Source: Niastella sp. OAS944 (GTDB lineage Bacteria > Bacteroidota > Bacteroidia > Chitinophagales > Chitinophagaceae). Taken from it: 64,000 bases of DNA. The position numbers and the translations under genes were made by a program. The DNA is taken from the NCBI GenBank assembly GCA_024809215.1, contig JANUBW010000004.1, forward strand, positions 372,001-436,000. The letters run 5' to 3'. Under the pieces are notes generated by a model. It was not told the DNA's origin, ran no database searches, and worked only from the letters and a program-made list of their open reading frames with translations. The stretch's first letter is position 1, and each line of letters begins with the position of its first letter. Below, piece after piece: positions 1 to 9,829 of the stretch.

Positions 1-3000
1 CCTGCCATCTTTATGAACCAGTATGCTGGGCTGAATGGCAAAGATCTTTTTATCGGGATTAATGGGGCCAACCATTCGCCAGGTTTTGCCCTTATCCGAT
101 GATACTTCAAAATGCACCGTCCAGCCACTGCCTTCTTTACTCGATGGACAAACGATATCACCATTGCTCAACATCACCGGTTTGTTCTTTACGGGACCTA
201 AAAAGCCATCGGGCATCGCCTCAGGTTTACCCCAGGTAACCCCGTTATCTGAAGAGCGAATGACCCAGGCCTTCCAACCACCTACGTTTGGCCCAACTTT
301 ATAGAACAACAATAATTCGCCATTGGGTATTTGAAACAATACCGGGTTCCAACATGCGTAGCGCAACGTATCGTTTACTCTTCCGTTGGCCACGTTAACG
401 GGTTCCGTCCATTTATTATTAACCCGGCGGCTTACCCAAATACATACATCGGGGTTTCTTTCTTTTGTTCCGCCAAACCAGGCAGTAACCAATCCTTTCG
501 GGGTTTCTGCAATAGTAGCAGCATGGCTTTCGGGGAAAGAAGTTTTATTAAAGATAAACTCATCGGTAACGATTCCGTTTTTGAGCTTATAAGTAGAAAC
601 AAAAGAGTAATCACCAGAGCCTGCTTCAAACACCGCCTTCCTGCCTTCCATTTTTATAAACCGAAGACCTTCTACCTGGGTTACCGCCTTACCACCTTCT
701 GTAATATGCTGCACATCATCGGCGGGAATATACAGTAACGCGGTTGTATTGGCAGGCACGGTCACCTTCCAGGTAAACCGGTCAATACTGTTCTTCCACG
801 AACTTTTTACAAGACCATGAACCGAGTTGTAAGAAGCATTTACAAAGGTCAACCCATCTAACGGCGTAGGCTGCATGATGATCTTTTTGAATGCGCTTGC
901 AACAACATCTGACTTAATACCTGCTGCGTTCTCATACATCCATACCAACAGGTCGCCCAGCAACATCACGTGGTTTTGTGAGTTCATGCTGGGGTTGGCA
1001 GTATTACCATTCCATAATTCCCAAATGGTGGTTGCGCCGTTCTTTACCATATAACCCCATGAAGGATAAGTAGTATCTGAAATAAGGGTATATGCCAGAT
1101 CGGGCAGTTTGTAATCGCTTAAACAACGCATGAGCCATTGAGTACCTATAACCCCGGTGCTAATATGGCCATGATTCTCTACCCATAACTTATGTGCTAT
1201 TTTATCAAACACCACTTGTTTTGCACTATCGGGTGTAAGACCAAAATACACGGGCAGCAAATTGGCCGTTACGGTATTATTGTCGTAGCATTTCTTTTGC
1301 TTGTTGTAGAAACGATCATTAAAAGCCTGTTGAATATTCTTACCCAAATCGGCAAATGCTTTTGCATCTTCAGGCCTGTTTATAAGACCGGCAAACTTTT
1401 GCATATACCACAACATGCGATAAAAATAAGCGGTGGCAATGAGTGTTCCGTTTGTATTACGCAGGCTGTCTTTTGAGTGTATCAATTCCGGAGATTCAGG
1501 GGGTACACACCAATCGCCATATTTATCTTTCGAAATAAGATAATCCTTCATGAACTTACCCTGCATGTATGCCAGCCATTTTTTCATGGAAGCATAATGC
1601 TTTTCAATTACCCGCTTATCGCCGTACTGATTATACAGCATATCGGCAATAATGAGATAGGTGCCGGGCCAGGTCATGTTATCGCTATAATAGTTCCAGT
1701 AAGCCGGTGTAACATCAGGAATGGAACCTTCTTCTGTTTGCGCCTCTTCTATATCCTGCAACCATTTGGCGTACAGGTTACCATTGGCAAACAAAAAGCT
1801 TTCGCCTAAAGAACCAATGGCATGGTCGGCCAGCCAGGGCATACGCTCGTTGCGTTGCGGGCAATCTAAAGGCATGCCCTTGTAGTTGCCGCTGATACCC
1901 CACCAGGCATTCTTATGGATCTTATTAATTATTTCGTTCGACGTTTCAAGTGTTCCTGTTGTTGCCAGATCATCATAGATCACTTTACCTTCAAAATCAT
2001 TTACGGTTGGCGTTCCGGGATACCCGGTTATTTCAACATACCTGAAACCATGAAATACAAATGCAGGCTGCCATGTTTCGGCAGCACTTCCTTTGGCAGT
2101 ATACCTGTCTGTTACTTTTGCATCGCGCAGGTTGGCTATATACAGTTCGCCATTTGATTGCAGGCTTTCTGCAAACCGCAATTGCACCTGTTGTCCTTTT
2201 TTACCAGCCTTCAACCGCATAACCAGGTTACCAACCATATTCTGACCCATGTCCATAATGAACACACCCGGTTTCAAAGCTGTAATACGAACCGGTTTTA
2301 CGGTTTGCATTATCTTAATGGGCTCATTCATTTGTGCGGTAAGCTTTGCATTGGTAGCGGGCAATACTTCTGGCTGCATCCAGCCTTTATCATCAAAACC
2401 TATATTGTTCCAACCCGTTAATTCTTTGTTGGCATCATATTCTTCGCCATCGTATTCATTATTGGTGCGAATGGGGCCATCGGCCATCATTTTCCAACTT
2501 TCATCGGTAACAATAGTTTTCTTTGTTCCGTTGGTATATTCTATTTCAAGCTGTAATAACAGTTTGGGATAACCAAATGCTTTTATCTTTTTAGGTTTGT
2601 AGTTCTGGCGCATGGTAAAGTACCGGCCGTTACCCAAAACAGCAGCCACCACATTGTTTCCCTTTAACAATTGACCTGTTACATCGTATGTATTGTACAG
2701 GATCGATTTTGTATAATCGGTTGCAGCAGGCGCCAGTACCTGGTTGCCTACTTTTTTACCATTCAGGTACAGTTCGTATAAACCTAAACCAGATATATAC
2801 ACAGTAGCTTTCTTTACCGCTAGTTGTTGGGTAAATGTTTTACGAAAGTAACGTGCTGATAAACGGCTCCATTGGGTGATACTATCCCAGGGCATTCCTT
2901 TTTCAAGACCGATCCATTTTGCCGTCCAGTCGTTGTTCAATAAACCCATGCTCCAGTGAGCAGGAGTACTCCATGCACTTTCGCCTTTGTTCGTCCACAC

Positions 3001-3354
3001 CTTTACTTTCCAGTAACAGGCGGCACGACTTGTAAGTGGCTTGCCTTTATAATCTATATGGATCGATTCATTACCGGTAACCTTTTCTGAGTTCCAGAGA
3101 TCGCCTTCCTGTTTAGCCAGCTTTTCGGCAGAAGAAGCAACCAGTACCTGGTATGCTACCTGTTGAATGTTACGTTGAGCACTGGTCAGCTGCCAGCTTA
3201 ACCTGGGCGACTGCACATCGATTCCCAGCGGATTGTTCAACATTTCACATTTGAGACGTTGTACGCTAACCTGGGCTTTAACGGCAGATGCTGCTGATAC
3301 AATCAGCAGCATTCCCGTTAGTAATATGGTTCTGTATCTATTTGATATACTCAT
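1..3354 (-). CDS. Alpha-L-rhamnosidase (GH78) fused to sialidase-like propeller, C-terminus beyond left edge
   Basis: Secreted exo-enzyme predicted to release alpha-linked L-rhamnose. The frame is open from the ATG at 3354 to the window edge (1118 residues) with no stop. Residues 1-27 are a signal peptide ending near VKAQ. Then come N-terminal beta-sandwich modules, the rhamnosidase N domain with a GEEYDA motif, and an (alpha/alpha)6 catalytic domain with CPQRNER (Glu503, expected general acid) and TTIWELW (Glu779, expected base). A C-terminal beta-sandwich ends near residue 915. From about 920 a BNR/sialidase-like propeller starts, with a SFPESHA motif and two Asp boxes (SSDNGVTW, SSDKGKTW). 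The frame was checked across the junction, so the fusion is real in this sequence. GH78 proteins usually end after the rhamnosidase C domain. The GH78 call is firm; the propeller's specificity is unknown and its catalytic residues are partly outside the window. Confidence 0.9.
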   Translation of the reverse strand, partial: MSISNRYRTILLTGMLLIVSAASAVKAQVSVQRLKCEMLNNPLGIDVQSPRLSWQLTSAQRNIQQVAYQVLVASSAEKLAKQEGDLWNSEKVTGNESIHIDYKGKPLTSRAACYWKVKVWTNKGESAWSTPAHWSMGLLNNDWTAKWIGLEKGMPWDSITQWSRLSARYFRKTFTQQLAVKKATVYISGLGLYELYLNGKKVGNQVLAPAATDYTKSILYNTYDVTGQLLKGNNVVAAVLGNGRYFTMRQNYKPKKIKAFGYPKLLLQLEIEYTNGTKKTIVTDESWKMMADGPIRTNNEYDGEEYDANKELTGWNNIGFDDKGWMQPEVLPATNAKLTAQMNEPIKIMQTVKPVRITALKPGVFIMDMGQNMVGNLVMRLKAGKKGQQVQLRFAESLQSNGELYIANLRDAKVTDRYTAKGSAAETWQPAFVFHGFRYVEITGYPGTPTVNDFEGKVIYDDLATTGTLETSNEIINKIHKNAWWGISGNYKGMPLDCPQRNERMPWLADHAIGSLGESFLFANGNLYAKWLQDIEEAQTEEGSIPDVTPAYWNYYSDNMTWPGTYLIIADMLYNQYGDKRVIEKHYASMKKWLAYMQGKFMKDYLISKDKYGDWCVPPESPELIHSKDSLRNTNGTLIATAYFYRMLWYMQKFAGLINRPEDAKAFADLGKNIQQAFNDRFYNKQKKCYDNNTVTANLLPVYFGLTPDSAKQVVFDKIAHKLWVENHGHISTGVIGTQWLMRCLSDYKLPDLAYTLISDTTYPSWGYMVKNGATTIWELWNGNTANPSMNSQNHVMLLGDLLVWMYENAAGIKSDVVASAFKKIIMQPTPLDGLTFVNASYNSVHGLVKSSWKNSIDRFTWKVTVPANTTALLYIPADDVQHITEGGKAVTQVEGLRFIKMEGRKAVFEAGSGDYSFVSTYKLKNGIVTDEFIFNKTSFPESHAATIAETPKGLVTAWFGGTKERNPDVCIWVSRRVNNKWTEPVNVANGRVNDTLRYACWNPVLFQIPNGELLLFYKVGPNVGGWKAWVIRSSDNGVTWGKPEAMPDGFLGPVKNKPVMLSNGDIVCPSSKEGSGWTVHFEVSSDKGKTWRMVGPINPDKKIFAIQPSILVHKDGR

Positions 3355-3580
3355 TTTCTTATAAATTATCCTTTTCAACTGGTCAACTTACCGGCAATCG
3401 TGAAACGGCAAACGTGAAACGTGAAAAGGTCGCTCAATTTTGAGGCTCGCGATTTGTCGGCAATTGTGAATCGGCAATAGTTCACGGCCGCGCCAATCTC
3501 GCTATTTATCAGCCTGTTGCACAGAAACCCTTTATCAACTTTATCAACTCTATCAACTTTTCAACTCCTCGTCAACTCAC
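3355..3580. repeat. Intergenic spacer of iterated short words
   Basis: This spacer separates the GH2 gene stop (3581) from the GH78 start (3354). It is mostly low-complexity reiteration. Positions 3392-3429 and 3457-3480 iterate CGGCAAT/CGTGAAA-type words. Positions 3531-3579 iterate a TATCAACTT-type word and end just before the stop codon of the neighbouring gene. Neither block is coding in any convincing frame. The same word families recur in other spacers of the window. I saw no terminator hairpin here. Confidence 0.75.
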
Positions 3581-6382
3581 CTACTCCTTCCCGGAAAAAT
3601 CAAAGAATAACGTAATATCTTTTGCATGCATGGGATCTTTCCAGTAATCAAAGTACATATGCTTTTGCCCCATGGGGCCCATTTTATCTGCTTTCTGTGA
3701 TTTAGTGCCTATTGGCGAAATACCATGCATAAACGACAGGTCGCCTGTTGGGAATGCCGGCGCCGTGTTGAATGGCGTTACCGAAAACTTCGGCGTAAAC
3801 AACCGAAGAAAAACATCTTCATTAGCACACACAACCGTCAACGGCTGACCGCTGGTGGTTAACTTCATCCAGTACAGATTGCTATAGTAACCTTTGAACT
3901 CAGGATAGATCAGCTTACCCTCTCCTGTTGATGTATTGTTGTATTCTTTATTCCATACATTCAGGCTGGTACCTTTCATGCGGTTTTCCCATACGCGGTA
4001 TGGACCTGAACCCATCCATTGTGCTGATCTCACAATGCTTTCGGGGAATGAAAAGTTGACACCAATAAGTGAGGTTTCATAATCTTTGGGGTAATACCTA
4101 ATCTGCATTTTTACCCAGCCCGATGGGAACACAGTCCACTCAAGCATTTGCACCAGGCTTTTCTTTTGGAACTCGCCGGCAACAATTAAGTTATTTCCTT
4201 CTTTGCGGGTATTCCATTTTACAAAACCGGTCTCGCCTTCGCATAATACGGGGCCATTGCTTAAAGGAATGGCGCCTTTGCCGTTTTGCACTGTTTGTAA
4301 CAAACCGGTCCTTGTATGCCAGGTAATTTCAACATTGCCGGCCGTGGCAACGATCAATGAATCTTTTTCAGAAACCGATACTGAAGCACTGCCTTCCTGT
4401 TTTACCATTGTTTGCGCAATGGCAGCGGGTAATTTTATTGGCCAGCTCCAGGTAAATATTTCATGGTTATTTACATCGGTAGCAGTTATATACAGCACAC
4501 TGTATTGTTGCCAGTTGGCAGGCAGATCACAAGTAATAATACCTGTGTTGCCCGGTGCTATGCTGGGTACATTAACAACACCAGTAACTTCGTTACCTTT
4601 TTGCAGCGATGATAACTTAAAGGTGAATTTGCATTTATTGAGATCGGTGAAGTGATATCTGTTCTCAACACGCAGCTGTCCGTTAAATGCGGGCGTTATG
4701 TCTTTCTTTTCAAAATGAACCGGCGCCCAAATTTCTTTTATTGTGTAATAGCTGCCTTCTTTTTCATGGAAGGGGCCAACGATGCCATCGGGAGCGTGAT
4801 TACCATCGTTATCGATGCTGTCGTTTTTGTCTTTTCTGGCAATACCCTCATCGGCAAATACCCAAAGGAAACCACCAGCCGATCTTGGGTGACGCCACAT
4901 CAGTTCCCAGTAATCTTCTAACCCGGCGCCTAAACCGCCATCGTACAAGCCATGCAGGAACTCAGTGGGGAAAACGATCTTATGACCATGCAGATGCGTA
5001 TCGTTACCGTAATCCCAGTTTATATAGTGTTGGGTATCGAACTCACGAAACACCTGCCAGGGGTGTATCAACGGACGTTTTTGAAGATCCAGCTCATCGA
5101 ACCAATGATCGAGCTCGAAGTTGTGACCGCCTTCATTACCATTGTCCCAAATAACAATAGAAGGGTGGTTGCAATCATGTGCTATCATTTCTTTTGCCAG
5201 AATAGAACCTACCTGGGTATCGTATGCTTTATGCCAACCGGTCAATTCATCCAGAACCATTAAACCCAGTGAATCGGTAGCATTCAGGAAATGCGCATCG
5301 GGCGGGTAGTGCGACATACGCACCGCGTTCATGTTCATATCCTTTATCATCAGCACATCTGCAATGCTCATGGCTTCACTCATTGCACGGCCGGTTGTTG
5401 GCCAGAATGAGTGACGGTTCACCCCTTTGAATTTTATTTTTACACCGTTAAGATAAATACCATCACGCTCGCGCACTTCTACAGTACGGAAACCAAATTT
5501 CTCCTGTACGATATGTACCGGTTTCCCTTTTGCCAATAAAGTGAATTCAACTTTATAGCGGTTGGGCGATTCGGGTGTCCACAGTTCAGGTGATGATGCA
5601 GTTGTTTGTAATGTAGCAACAGAATCACCTGCTTTTACTTTTGCCGTAAATGCGTTACCTACTTTGGTACCGGTCATGGTAAATAACTGACCAGATACTT
5701 CATCGGCCTGTGCTATTGCCGCCAGTTTTACTTTGGCAGTAAACGCACCGGTTGCTTTACCGTCAACGGCCACGTGGGCAATATGTTCATTAGGAACAAC
5801 CTTTAAAAACACAGGTCTGAAAATACCGCCAAAGATCCAGTAATCGCCACGCCGCTCGGCGCCGTTTACCGATTCATTGGCCGAATGTTTGCTCACAGTT
5901 ACTTCGAGCAAATTCTTCTTACCAAACTTTAACAGCTTTGTAATATCGTAAGAGAAACTATAAAAAGCCCCCTGATGTGTGGCACCCGCCGATTTACCAT
6001 TGATCTTTACTTCGGTATCGGTCATGGACCCTTCAAAAACTATATTGATAGTTTTTCCCTGCCAGTTGGCGGGAACGTTGAAATTATATTTGTATAAACC
6101 CTGTTCTTTACCGCGAACAGAATCTTTGTCGTGACCGTAATTGTATTTACCAAAGCCCTGTTGTTCCCAGTTAGAAGGAACGGCGATGGTTGTCCATTTA
6201 CCGGAGTTACGGCCGGCCGTACAAAAGAACTGCCAGTTAACGGTTTTATCACTGCCGGTACCAGACAGGTATTGGATCTCTGTATTTTGAGCATTCGCTG
6301 AGCCAAAAGCTAAAAGCTGAAAGCCTAAAGCCAAACCCATTGCTTTTAAAACATTGTTTTTTATAGTCGGTTTCATTGCCAT
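3581..6382 (-). CDS. Secreted GH2 glycosidase (beta-galactosidase/beta-glucuronidase type)
   Basis: Retaining beta-glycosidase of family GH2, probably periplasmic or surface-exposed, acting on a beta-linked hexose or hexuronate in a pectin side chain. It has 933 residues with a signal peptide ending near ANAQ. An N-terminal jelly roll, an immunoglobulin-like domain and a TIM barrel follow in order. The barrel motifs include FKGVNRHSFWP and RMSHYPPD. The expected acid/base is Glu417 in NGNEGG and the nucleophile is Glu474 in PTEFLHG. A long C-terminal beta-sandwich region follows the barrel. ATGs at 6382 and 6376 are both possible starts. It lies 23 bp downstream of the (alpha/alpha)6 gene, so they are probably cotranscribed. 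The DNA for the hydrophobic part of its signal peptide is itself iterated (see findings). Exact substrate cannot be read from sequence. Confidence 0.9.
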   Translation of the reverse strand: MAMKPTIKNNVLKAMGLALGFQLLAFGSANAQNTEIQYLSGTGSDKTVNWQFFCTAGRNSGKWTTIAVPSNWEQQGFGKYNYGHDKDSVRGKEQGLYKYNFNVPANWQGKTINIVFEGSMTDTEVKINGKSAGATHQGAFYSFSYDITKLLKFGKKNLLEVTVSKHSANESVNGAERRGDYWIFGGIFRPVFLKVVPNEHIAHVAVDGKATGAFTAKVKLAAIAQADEVSGQLFTMTGTKVGNAFTAKVKAGDSVATLQTTASSPELWTPESPNRYKVEFTLLAKGKPVHIVQEKFGFRTVEVRERDGIYLNGVKIKFKGVNRHSFWPTTGRAMSEAMSIADVLMIKDMNMNAVRMSHYPPDAHFLNATDSLGLMVLDELTGWHKAYDTQVGSILAKEMIAHDCNHPSIVIWDNGNEGGHNFELDHWFDELDLQKRPLIHPWQVFREFDTQHYINWDYGNDTHLHGHKIVFPTEFLHGLYDGGLGAGLEDYWELMWRHPRSAGGFLWVFADEGIARKDKNDSIDNDGNHAPDGIVGPFHEKEGSYYTIKEIWAPVHFEKKDITPAFNGQLRVENRYHFTDLNKCKFTFKLSSLQKGNEVTGVVNVPSIAPGNTGIITCDLPANWQQYSVLYITATDVNNHEIFTWSWPIKLPAAIAQTMVKQEGSASVSVSEKDSLIVATAGNVEITWHTRTGLLQTVQNGKGAIPLSNGPVLCEGETGFVKWNTRKEGNNLIVAGEFQKKSLVQMLEWTVFPSGWVKMQIRYYPKDYETSLIGVNFSFPESIVRSAQWMGSGPYRVWENRMKGTSLNVWNKEYNNTSTGEGKLIYPEFKGYYSNLYWMKLTTSGQPLTVVCANEDVFLRLFTPKFSVTPFNTAPAFPTGDLSFMHGISPIGTKSQKADKMGPMGQKHMYFDYWKDPMHAKDITLFFDFSGKE

Positions 6383-6405
6383 CTTATATGGTTAATCTAT
6401 TCTCT

Positions 6406-7953
6406 TTAAATTTTTCCGGTCACCTTTTGCAGGGTTTCAGCTGAAGCAACCTTTTTTCCATTTACCCAAACACTAAGCCCTTTTCCTTTTTTATATTTTG
6501 TTCCATCTTTATCCCAAACAATGGTTACCAGTTTGCCATGATACGAAACGTTATCGAGGCAGAACCAGGCCCATTTATTTTCAGGCACCAGCGGGTTCAC
6601 TTCAATAGTATTATCGGCACGCGGGCGTAAACCAACCAGCCCGGTTATAATAAGATCGTTATATGTTGAGTGATTGTAATAACGGCTGCGTTCCTGATCG
6701 CCTTTTAACCAATAGCCGGTCTTTTCATCGAGGTACTCCCCTACGTACGGGCGGCCACGATAGTATTGAGATTCCACATACAGTTCCATTAAACGGAAGT
6801 AGATGGAGTCGTTCACTACTGTTTGCTGGTAGTTGTTCATTAAGTTGGCCATGGCGGTCATGGTTTGGGCAGTGGCATAAGGCCAAACGGCGCCATCCCA
6901 TTCGCACTGGCAGCAACCATGGGTACGGAAGGCCGGGTGTTTTCTTTCGGCCGTTGTTAAACCAAATGGCGCAAGAAAACCGCTTTCATCGGTGATCTTT
7001 TTCCAGGCAGCTTCATAACCTGCATCGGGTAAATTGAAATACCAGGGGATAAAACCTACTTCTTCGCGTACATTGGCCGACGTGTCGCCTTTCGTTTTAC
7101 GCGTTTCAAAAAAGGTATCCTTCGCATTCCAAAGCAACTGAACCATCAGTTTCTTGGTGCTATCGGCTTTTAATGCATATAACTCTGATTTTGCTTTGTT
7201 ACCGGCCATTGATTCCATTTTAGCCAGTGCCATAGCATTACCATACATATAACTGTTAATGGTTGGGCGGGCATTCTGTTCTTTGCGGCCGCCACTGATG
7301 GTCTCTTCCATACCATCTTTTACATCGGTATTCCAGAACAGGCCATTGGGCAAACGTTTTTCGGTTTCCCAGGCAGCATAGTCAGCTTCCAGGTCGGGCA
7401 GCATATTCATCAACCAACTACTATCTTTATTTACCAGGTAGCGGTTGTACATGGCATATATGTTCCAACTGCTAAAACCACGTAACCGTTTCATGGGTTT
7501 ACCTTCATTACCGCGGTACCATACATTCAGGTAATCGGTAAGATATTTATTATCGTGCAACCAGCGGGCTTCGTATATATGATGCCCCAGCGCACTGGCA
7601 ATGAGGTTGTATTTATCGGCGTAATTACGTTTTACCAGGAACTCGGTAAAGACGTACCCCTGCTCAGTTTGTTTAAGGTGTTTGCGCAGCGTCCACCAGC
7701 GGTAATACCACATTTCTTCAAAGTTCTGCTGTGGACATTCAAACAATGGAATATTTGCTTTCAACCAATCCCACGATTGTGCATTGGGAATAGCCTGGGC
7801 AATATTCTCATCTTCCATTTTGTTGAAGTAGTCAACATAGTGGCGGAAATTGTCGGCCTTAAGCACAGTGCCGCTGTTTTTACTTTTCTGAGCAACAGCT
7901 GCGCCTGCAATGAGGGCGATCAATACGGTCAATATGGCTGGTCTTTTGATCAT
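6406..7953 (-). CDS. Secreted (alpha/alpha)6-barrel glycosidase, MGH1-like
   Basis: Predicted periplasmic enzyme of the (alpha/alpha)6 toroid superfamily (mannosylglycerate hydrolase/trehalase/GH63-like). It has 515 residues with a signal peptide ending AVAQ. Helical-barrel motifs include FEEMWYYRWW near residue 80, RGFSSWN, GLFWNTDVKDGMEET and the signature HGCCQCEWDGAVWPYATAQT, followed by YNHSTYNDLIITGL. A short C-terminal beta domain ends the protein. The acidic residues of GMEET and CEWDG are candidate catalytic or substrate-binding groups. It is 9 bp downstream of the GH145-like gene and 23 bp upstream of the GH2 gene, placing it firmly in the operon. It could equally be a lyase of the same fold (for example PL27-like), which I cannot exclude. 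Family assignment is by motif recall. Confidence 0.7.
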   Translation of the reverse strand: MIKRPAILTVLIALIAGAAVAQKSKNSGTVLKADNFRHYVDYFNKMEDENIAQAIPNAQSWDWLKANIPLFECPQQNFEEMWYYRWWTLRKHLKQTEQGYVFTEFLVKRNYADKYNLIASALGHHIYEARWLHDNKYLTDYLNVWYRGNEGKPMKRLRGFSSWNIYAMYNRYLVNKDSSWLMNMLPDLEADYAAWETEKRLPNGLFWNTDVKDGMEETISGGRKEQNARPTINSYMYGNAMALAKMESMAGNKAKSELYALKADSTKKLMVQLLWNAKDTFFETRKTKGDTSANVREEVGFIPWYFNLPDAGYEAAWKKITDESGFLAPFGLTTAERKHPAFRTHGCCQCEWDGAVWPYATAQTMTAMANLMNNYQQTVVNDSIYFRLMELYVESQYYRGRPYVGEYLDEKTGYWLKGDQERSRYYNHSTYNDLIITGLVGLRPRADNTIEVNPLVPENKWAWFCLDNVSYHGKLVTIVWDKDGTKYKKGKGLSVWVNGKKVASAETLQKVTGKI

Positions 7954-7962
7954 GACTTATCG

Positions 7963-9816
7963 TTACAGTTCTTTCTTTGTTTTCAGCGACTTGATATAAT
8001 ATACTGCCTGTTTGGCTTGTGCCCCGGCGTTAGGCAAATCGTACATCTGGTCTGTTGGCGTATCGGAATCGGGAAAACGGCGTACGTCACCTGTTCTGAA
8101 CATTATGCGTTGTACATTTTCAAGGGGGGCAAAGAATACATTGTTGCCGCCCTGCTGTTTTCCATTTATGGTTACGGTATAAAAACGGGCCTCTGTGTTC
8201 AATGAAACCGTGATCTCATATTTCTCACCTGCCTTATAGGTTGTTATACTTTTATTTCTATAGCCTGCCTTTACATATAATGTACCTGCTGAATCAAATA
8301 CCATTCTGATACCAGGTGTTCCCTTAGCATCCTGAAATTCGATGTGCAGGTTGCCGTGATCGGCCTGTTGCGGCACTACCGTGAAAGTAGCAGTCATTTT
8401 TTTAGCAGCAGGCAATACATGCTCAGCCTTGGCATAGTCGAAAGGATCTTTATCTTTTATAGCCAGTGCCTGTGCACCATCGGGCCCTTTTTCAAGCGCT
8501 ACCGGCGCCCAAAGCGGACTGAAAATATTCCACTCCTTTAAAGCGCTTGCTGCAGGTAATTGTGCAAAATCATCGTTCACATCATTCTCCACTTTATCTT
8601 TTACTGGTACAGGTATACTGGTTACCCAAATATCTTCTTTGTTCATACTGTAGGTTACCCAGCACTTACCATCGGGCGATTGGGCACCACCTTCCAACCC
8701 ACGTACATACTGCGGGCCATAGCTTTTATAATTACCGCCATAACGCATAGAAGTAATTTCGCCATTCACCAGTAACAAGTTCTTATAGTTCAATCCATCA
8801 TCGCTTACTGAAACCGCCAGGGGCCAGCGGAACTCCGATGGGTTGTATACAGTTACATATTTTCCGTCTGAAGTACGTTGTCCCCAGATCTTGGCATTGT
8901 AGTTTACAAAGCGGGGTGCGCGTGTAGGGTTATATAACCAGGTCTTTCCTTTATCGGTACTAATGGAGGTGAGCGCTACTTTCCAAAGGCCTACAGTTCT
9001 GCCATCGGGCAATTGGTAAGAGTTGAACGCTTTGTAATTATCGTTGTGTAACGCCACCAACGGATCGTTGCGATCGGCTTCTTCGGCCCATTGTTGTATA
9101 AGCAGGGTGTTACCTAATGCTTCTTTACAGGCTTCTACAAAACCTTTGTCTTTACTGCGTTCGAAGAAGGGATAAGATGTATTTTTTTCGTTAAAGGCAT
9201 GGTTATAACGGATGAAGTGGATAGGTCCAAAGCTTCCATCCTTATATATTTCGCGTACTACGCGGCCAACACCATTACCATCATTGGGATCGTCTTTAGG
9301 CCCCAGTACAATACCGTAATAGGCAAACATCAGCAGGCGGTTCTTAGCAGAAATAAAAAAGCCCATACGCTGGTGCATTACGGCGGTTAAATCCTTAGCA
9401 ATCCTGTTGTCCCCTTCTTTTTTGGTGCCATCGGGGATCTTATACGGCGGGAACGCAATTACCGGTGCACTCCATTTATAACCATCTTTGGATGTTTGTA
9501 AAAGCGATTGACCCGGCGCCACGTGTTCGCCAACGGGGTTACTTAAATATTCAACAAAGAAGGTATTGTTCCAATAAGTGAGCATGGGCGCGTGGTTGTA
9601 CGTCCAGCCAAAACCGGTAGTTGAATCTTTGATCTCCCGGTTTGCACGCAAGATCTGCATATTGTGTACACCTATAGCAGGCGACAATTGTCCATGATGA
9701 TAATCTACATTTGAAAGGGTAGATCCAATATAACGCACGGTATCTTGTTGGGCATTTGCCTGGAGGCAGCTCAATGCAGCTCCTAAAATCAATATCTTGT
9801 TTAACCTCATCATCAT
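7963..9816 (-). CDS. Secreted beta-propeller enzyme, GH145-like, with C-terminal jelly roll
   Basis: About 617 residues from the first of three adjacent ATGs (9816, 9813, 9810), giving a clean signal peptide ending ANAQ. Upstream codons fall in an iterated non-coding spacer, so a longer start is unlikely. The N-terminal two thirds is a BNR/Asp-box propeller (TSKDGYKW, STDKGKTW, VSDDGLNY), opening with the histidine-rich stretch NVDYHHGQ...GVHNMQ at residues 36-54. GH145 enzymes cleave rhamnose-alpha-1,4-glucuronic acid and are known for a catalytic His near residue 48 on an unusual propeller face; His51 here is a candidate. The last 200 residues look like a laminin-G/concanavalin-type sandwich. 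The GH145 link rests on remembered similarity and should be tested. A sialidase-like or unclassified propeller is the alternative. Confidence 0.55.
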   Translation of the reverse strand: MMMRLNKILILGAALSCLQANAQQDTVRYIGSTLSNVDYHHGQLSPAIGVHNMQILRANREIKDSTTGFGWTYNHAPMLTYWNNTFFVEYLSNPVGEHVAPGQSLLQTSKDGYKWSAPVIAFPPYKIPDGTKKEGDNRIAKDLTAVMHQRMGFFISAKNRLLMFAYYGIVLGPKDDPNDGNGVGRVVREIYKDGSFGPIHFIRYNHAFNEKNTSYPFFERSKDKGFVEACKEALGNTLLIQQWAEEADRNDPLVALHNDNYKAFNSYQLPDGRTVGLWKVALTSISTDKGKTWLYNPTRAPRFVNYNAKIWGQRTSDGKYVTVYNPSEFRWPLAVSVSDDGLNYKNLLLVNGEITSMRYGGNYKSYGPQYVRGLEGGAQSPDGKCWVTYSMNKEDIWVTSIPVPVKDKVENDVNDDFAQLPAASALKEWNIFSPLWAPVALEKGPDGAQALAIKDKDPFDYAKAEHVLPAAKKMTATFTVVPQQADHGNLHIEFQDAKGTPGIRMVFDSAGTLYVKAGYRNKSITTYKAGEKYEITVSLNTEARFYTVTINGKQQGGNNVFFAPLENVQRIMFRTGDVRRFPDSDTPTDQMYDLPNAGAQAKQAVYYIKSLKTKKEL

Positions 9817-9829
9817 TTTAAATTCATTA

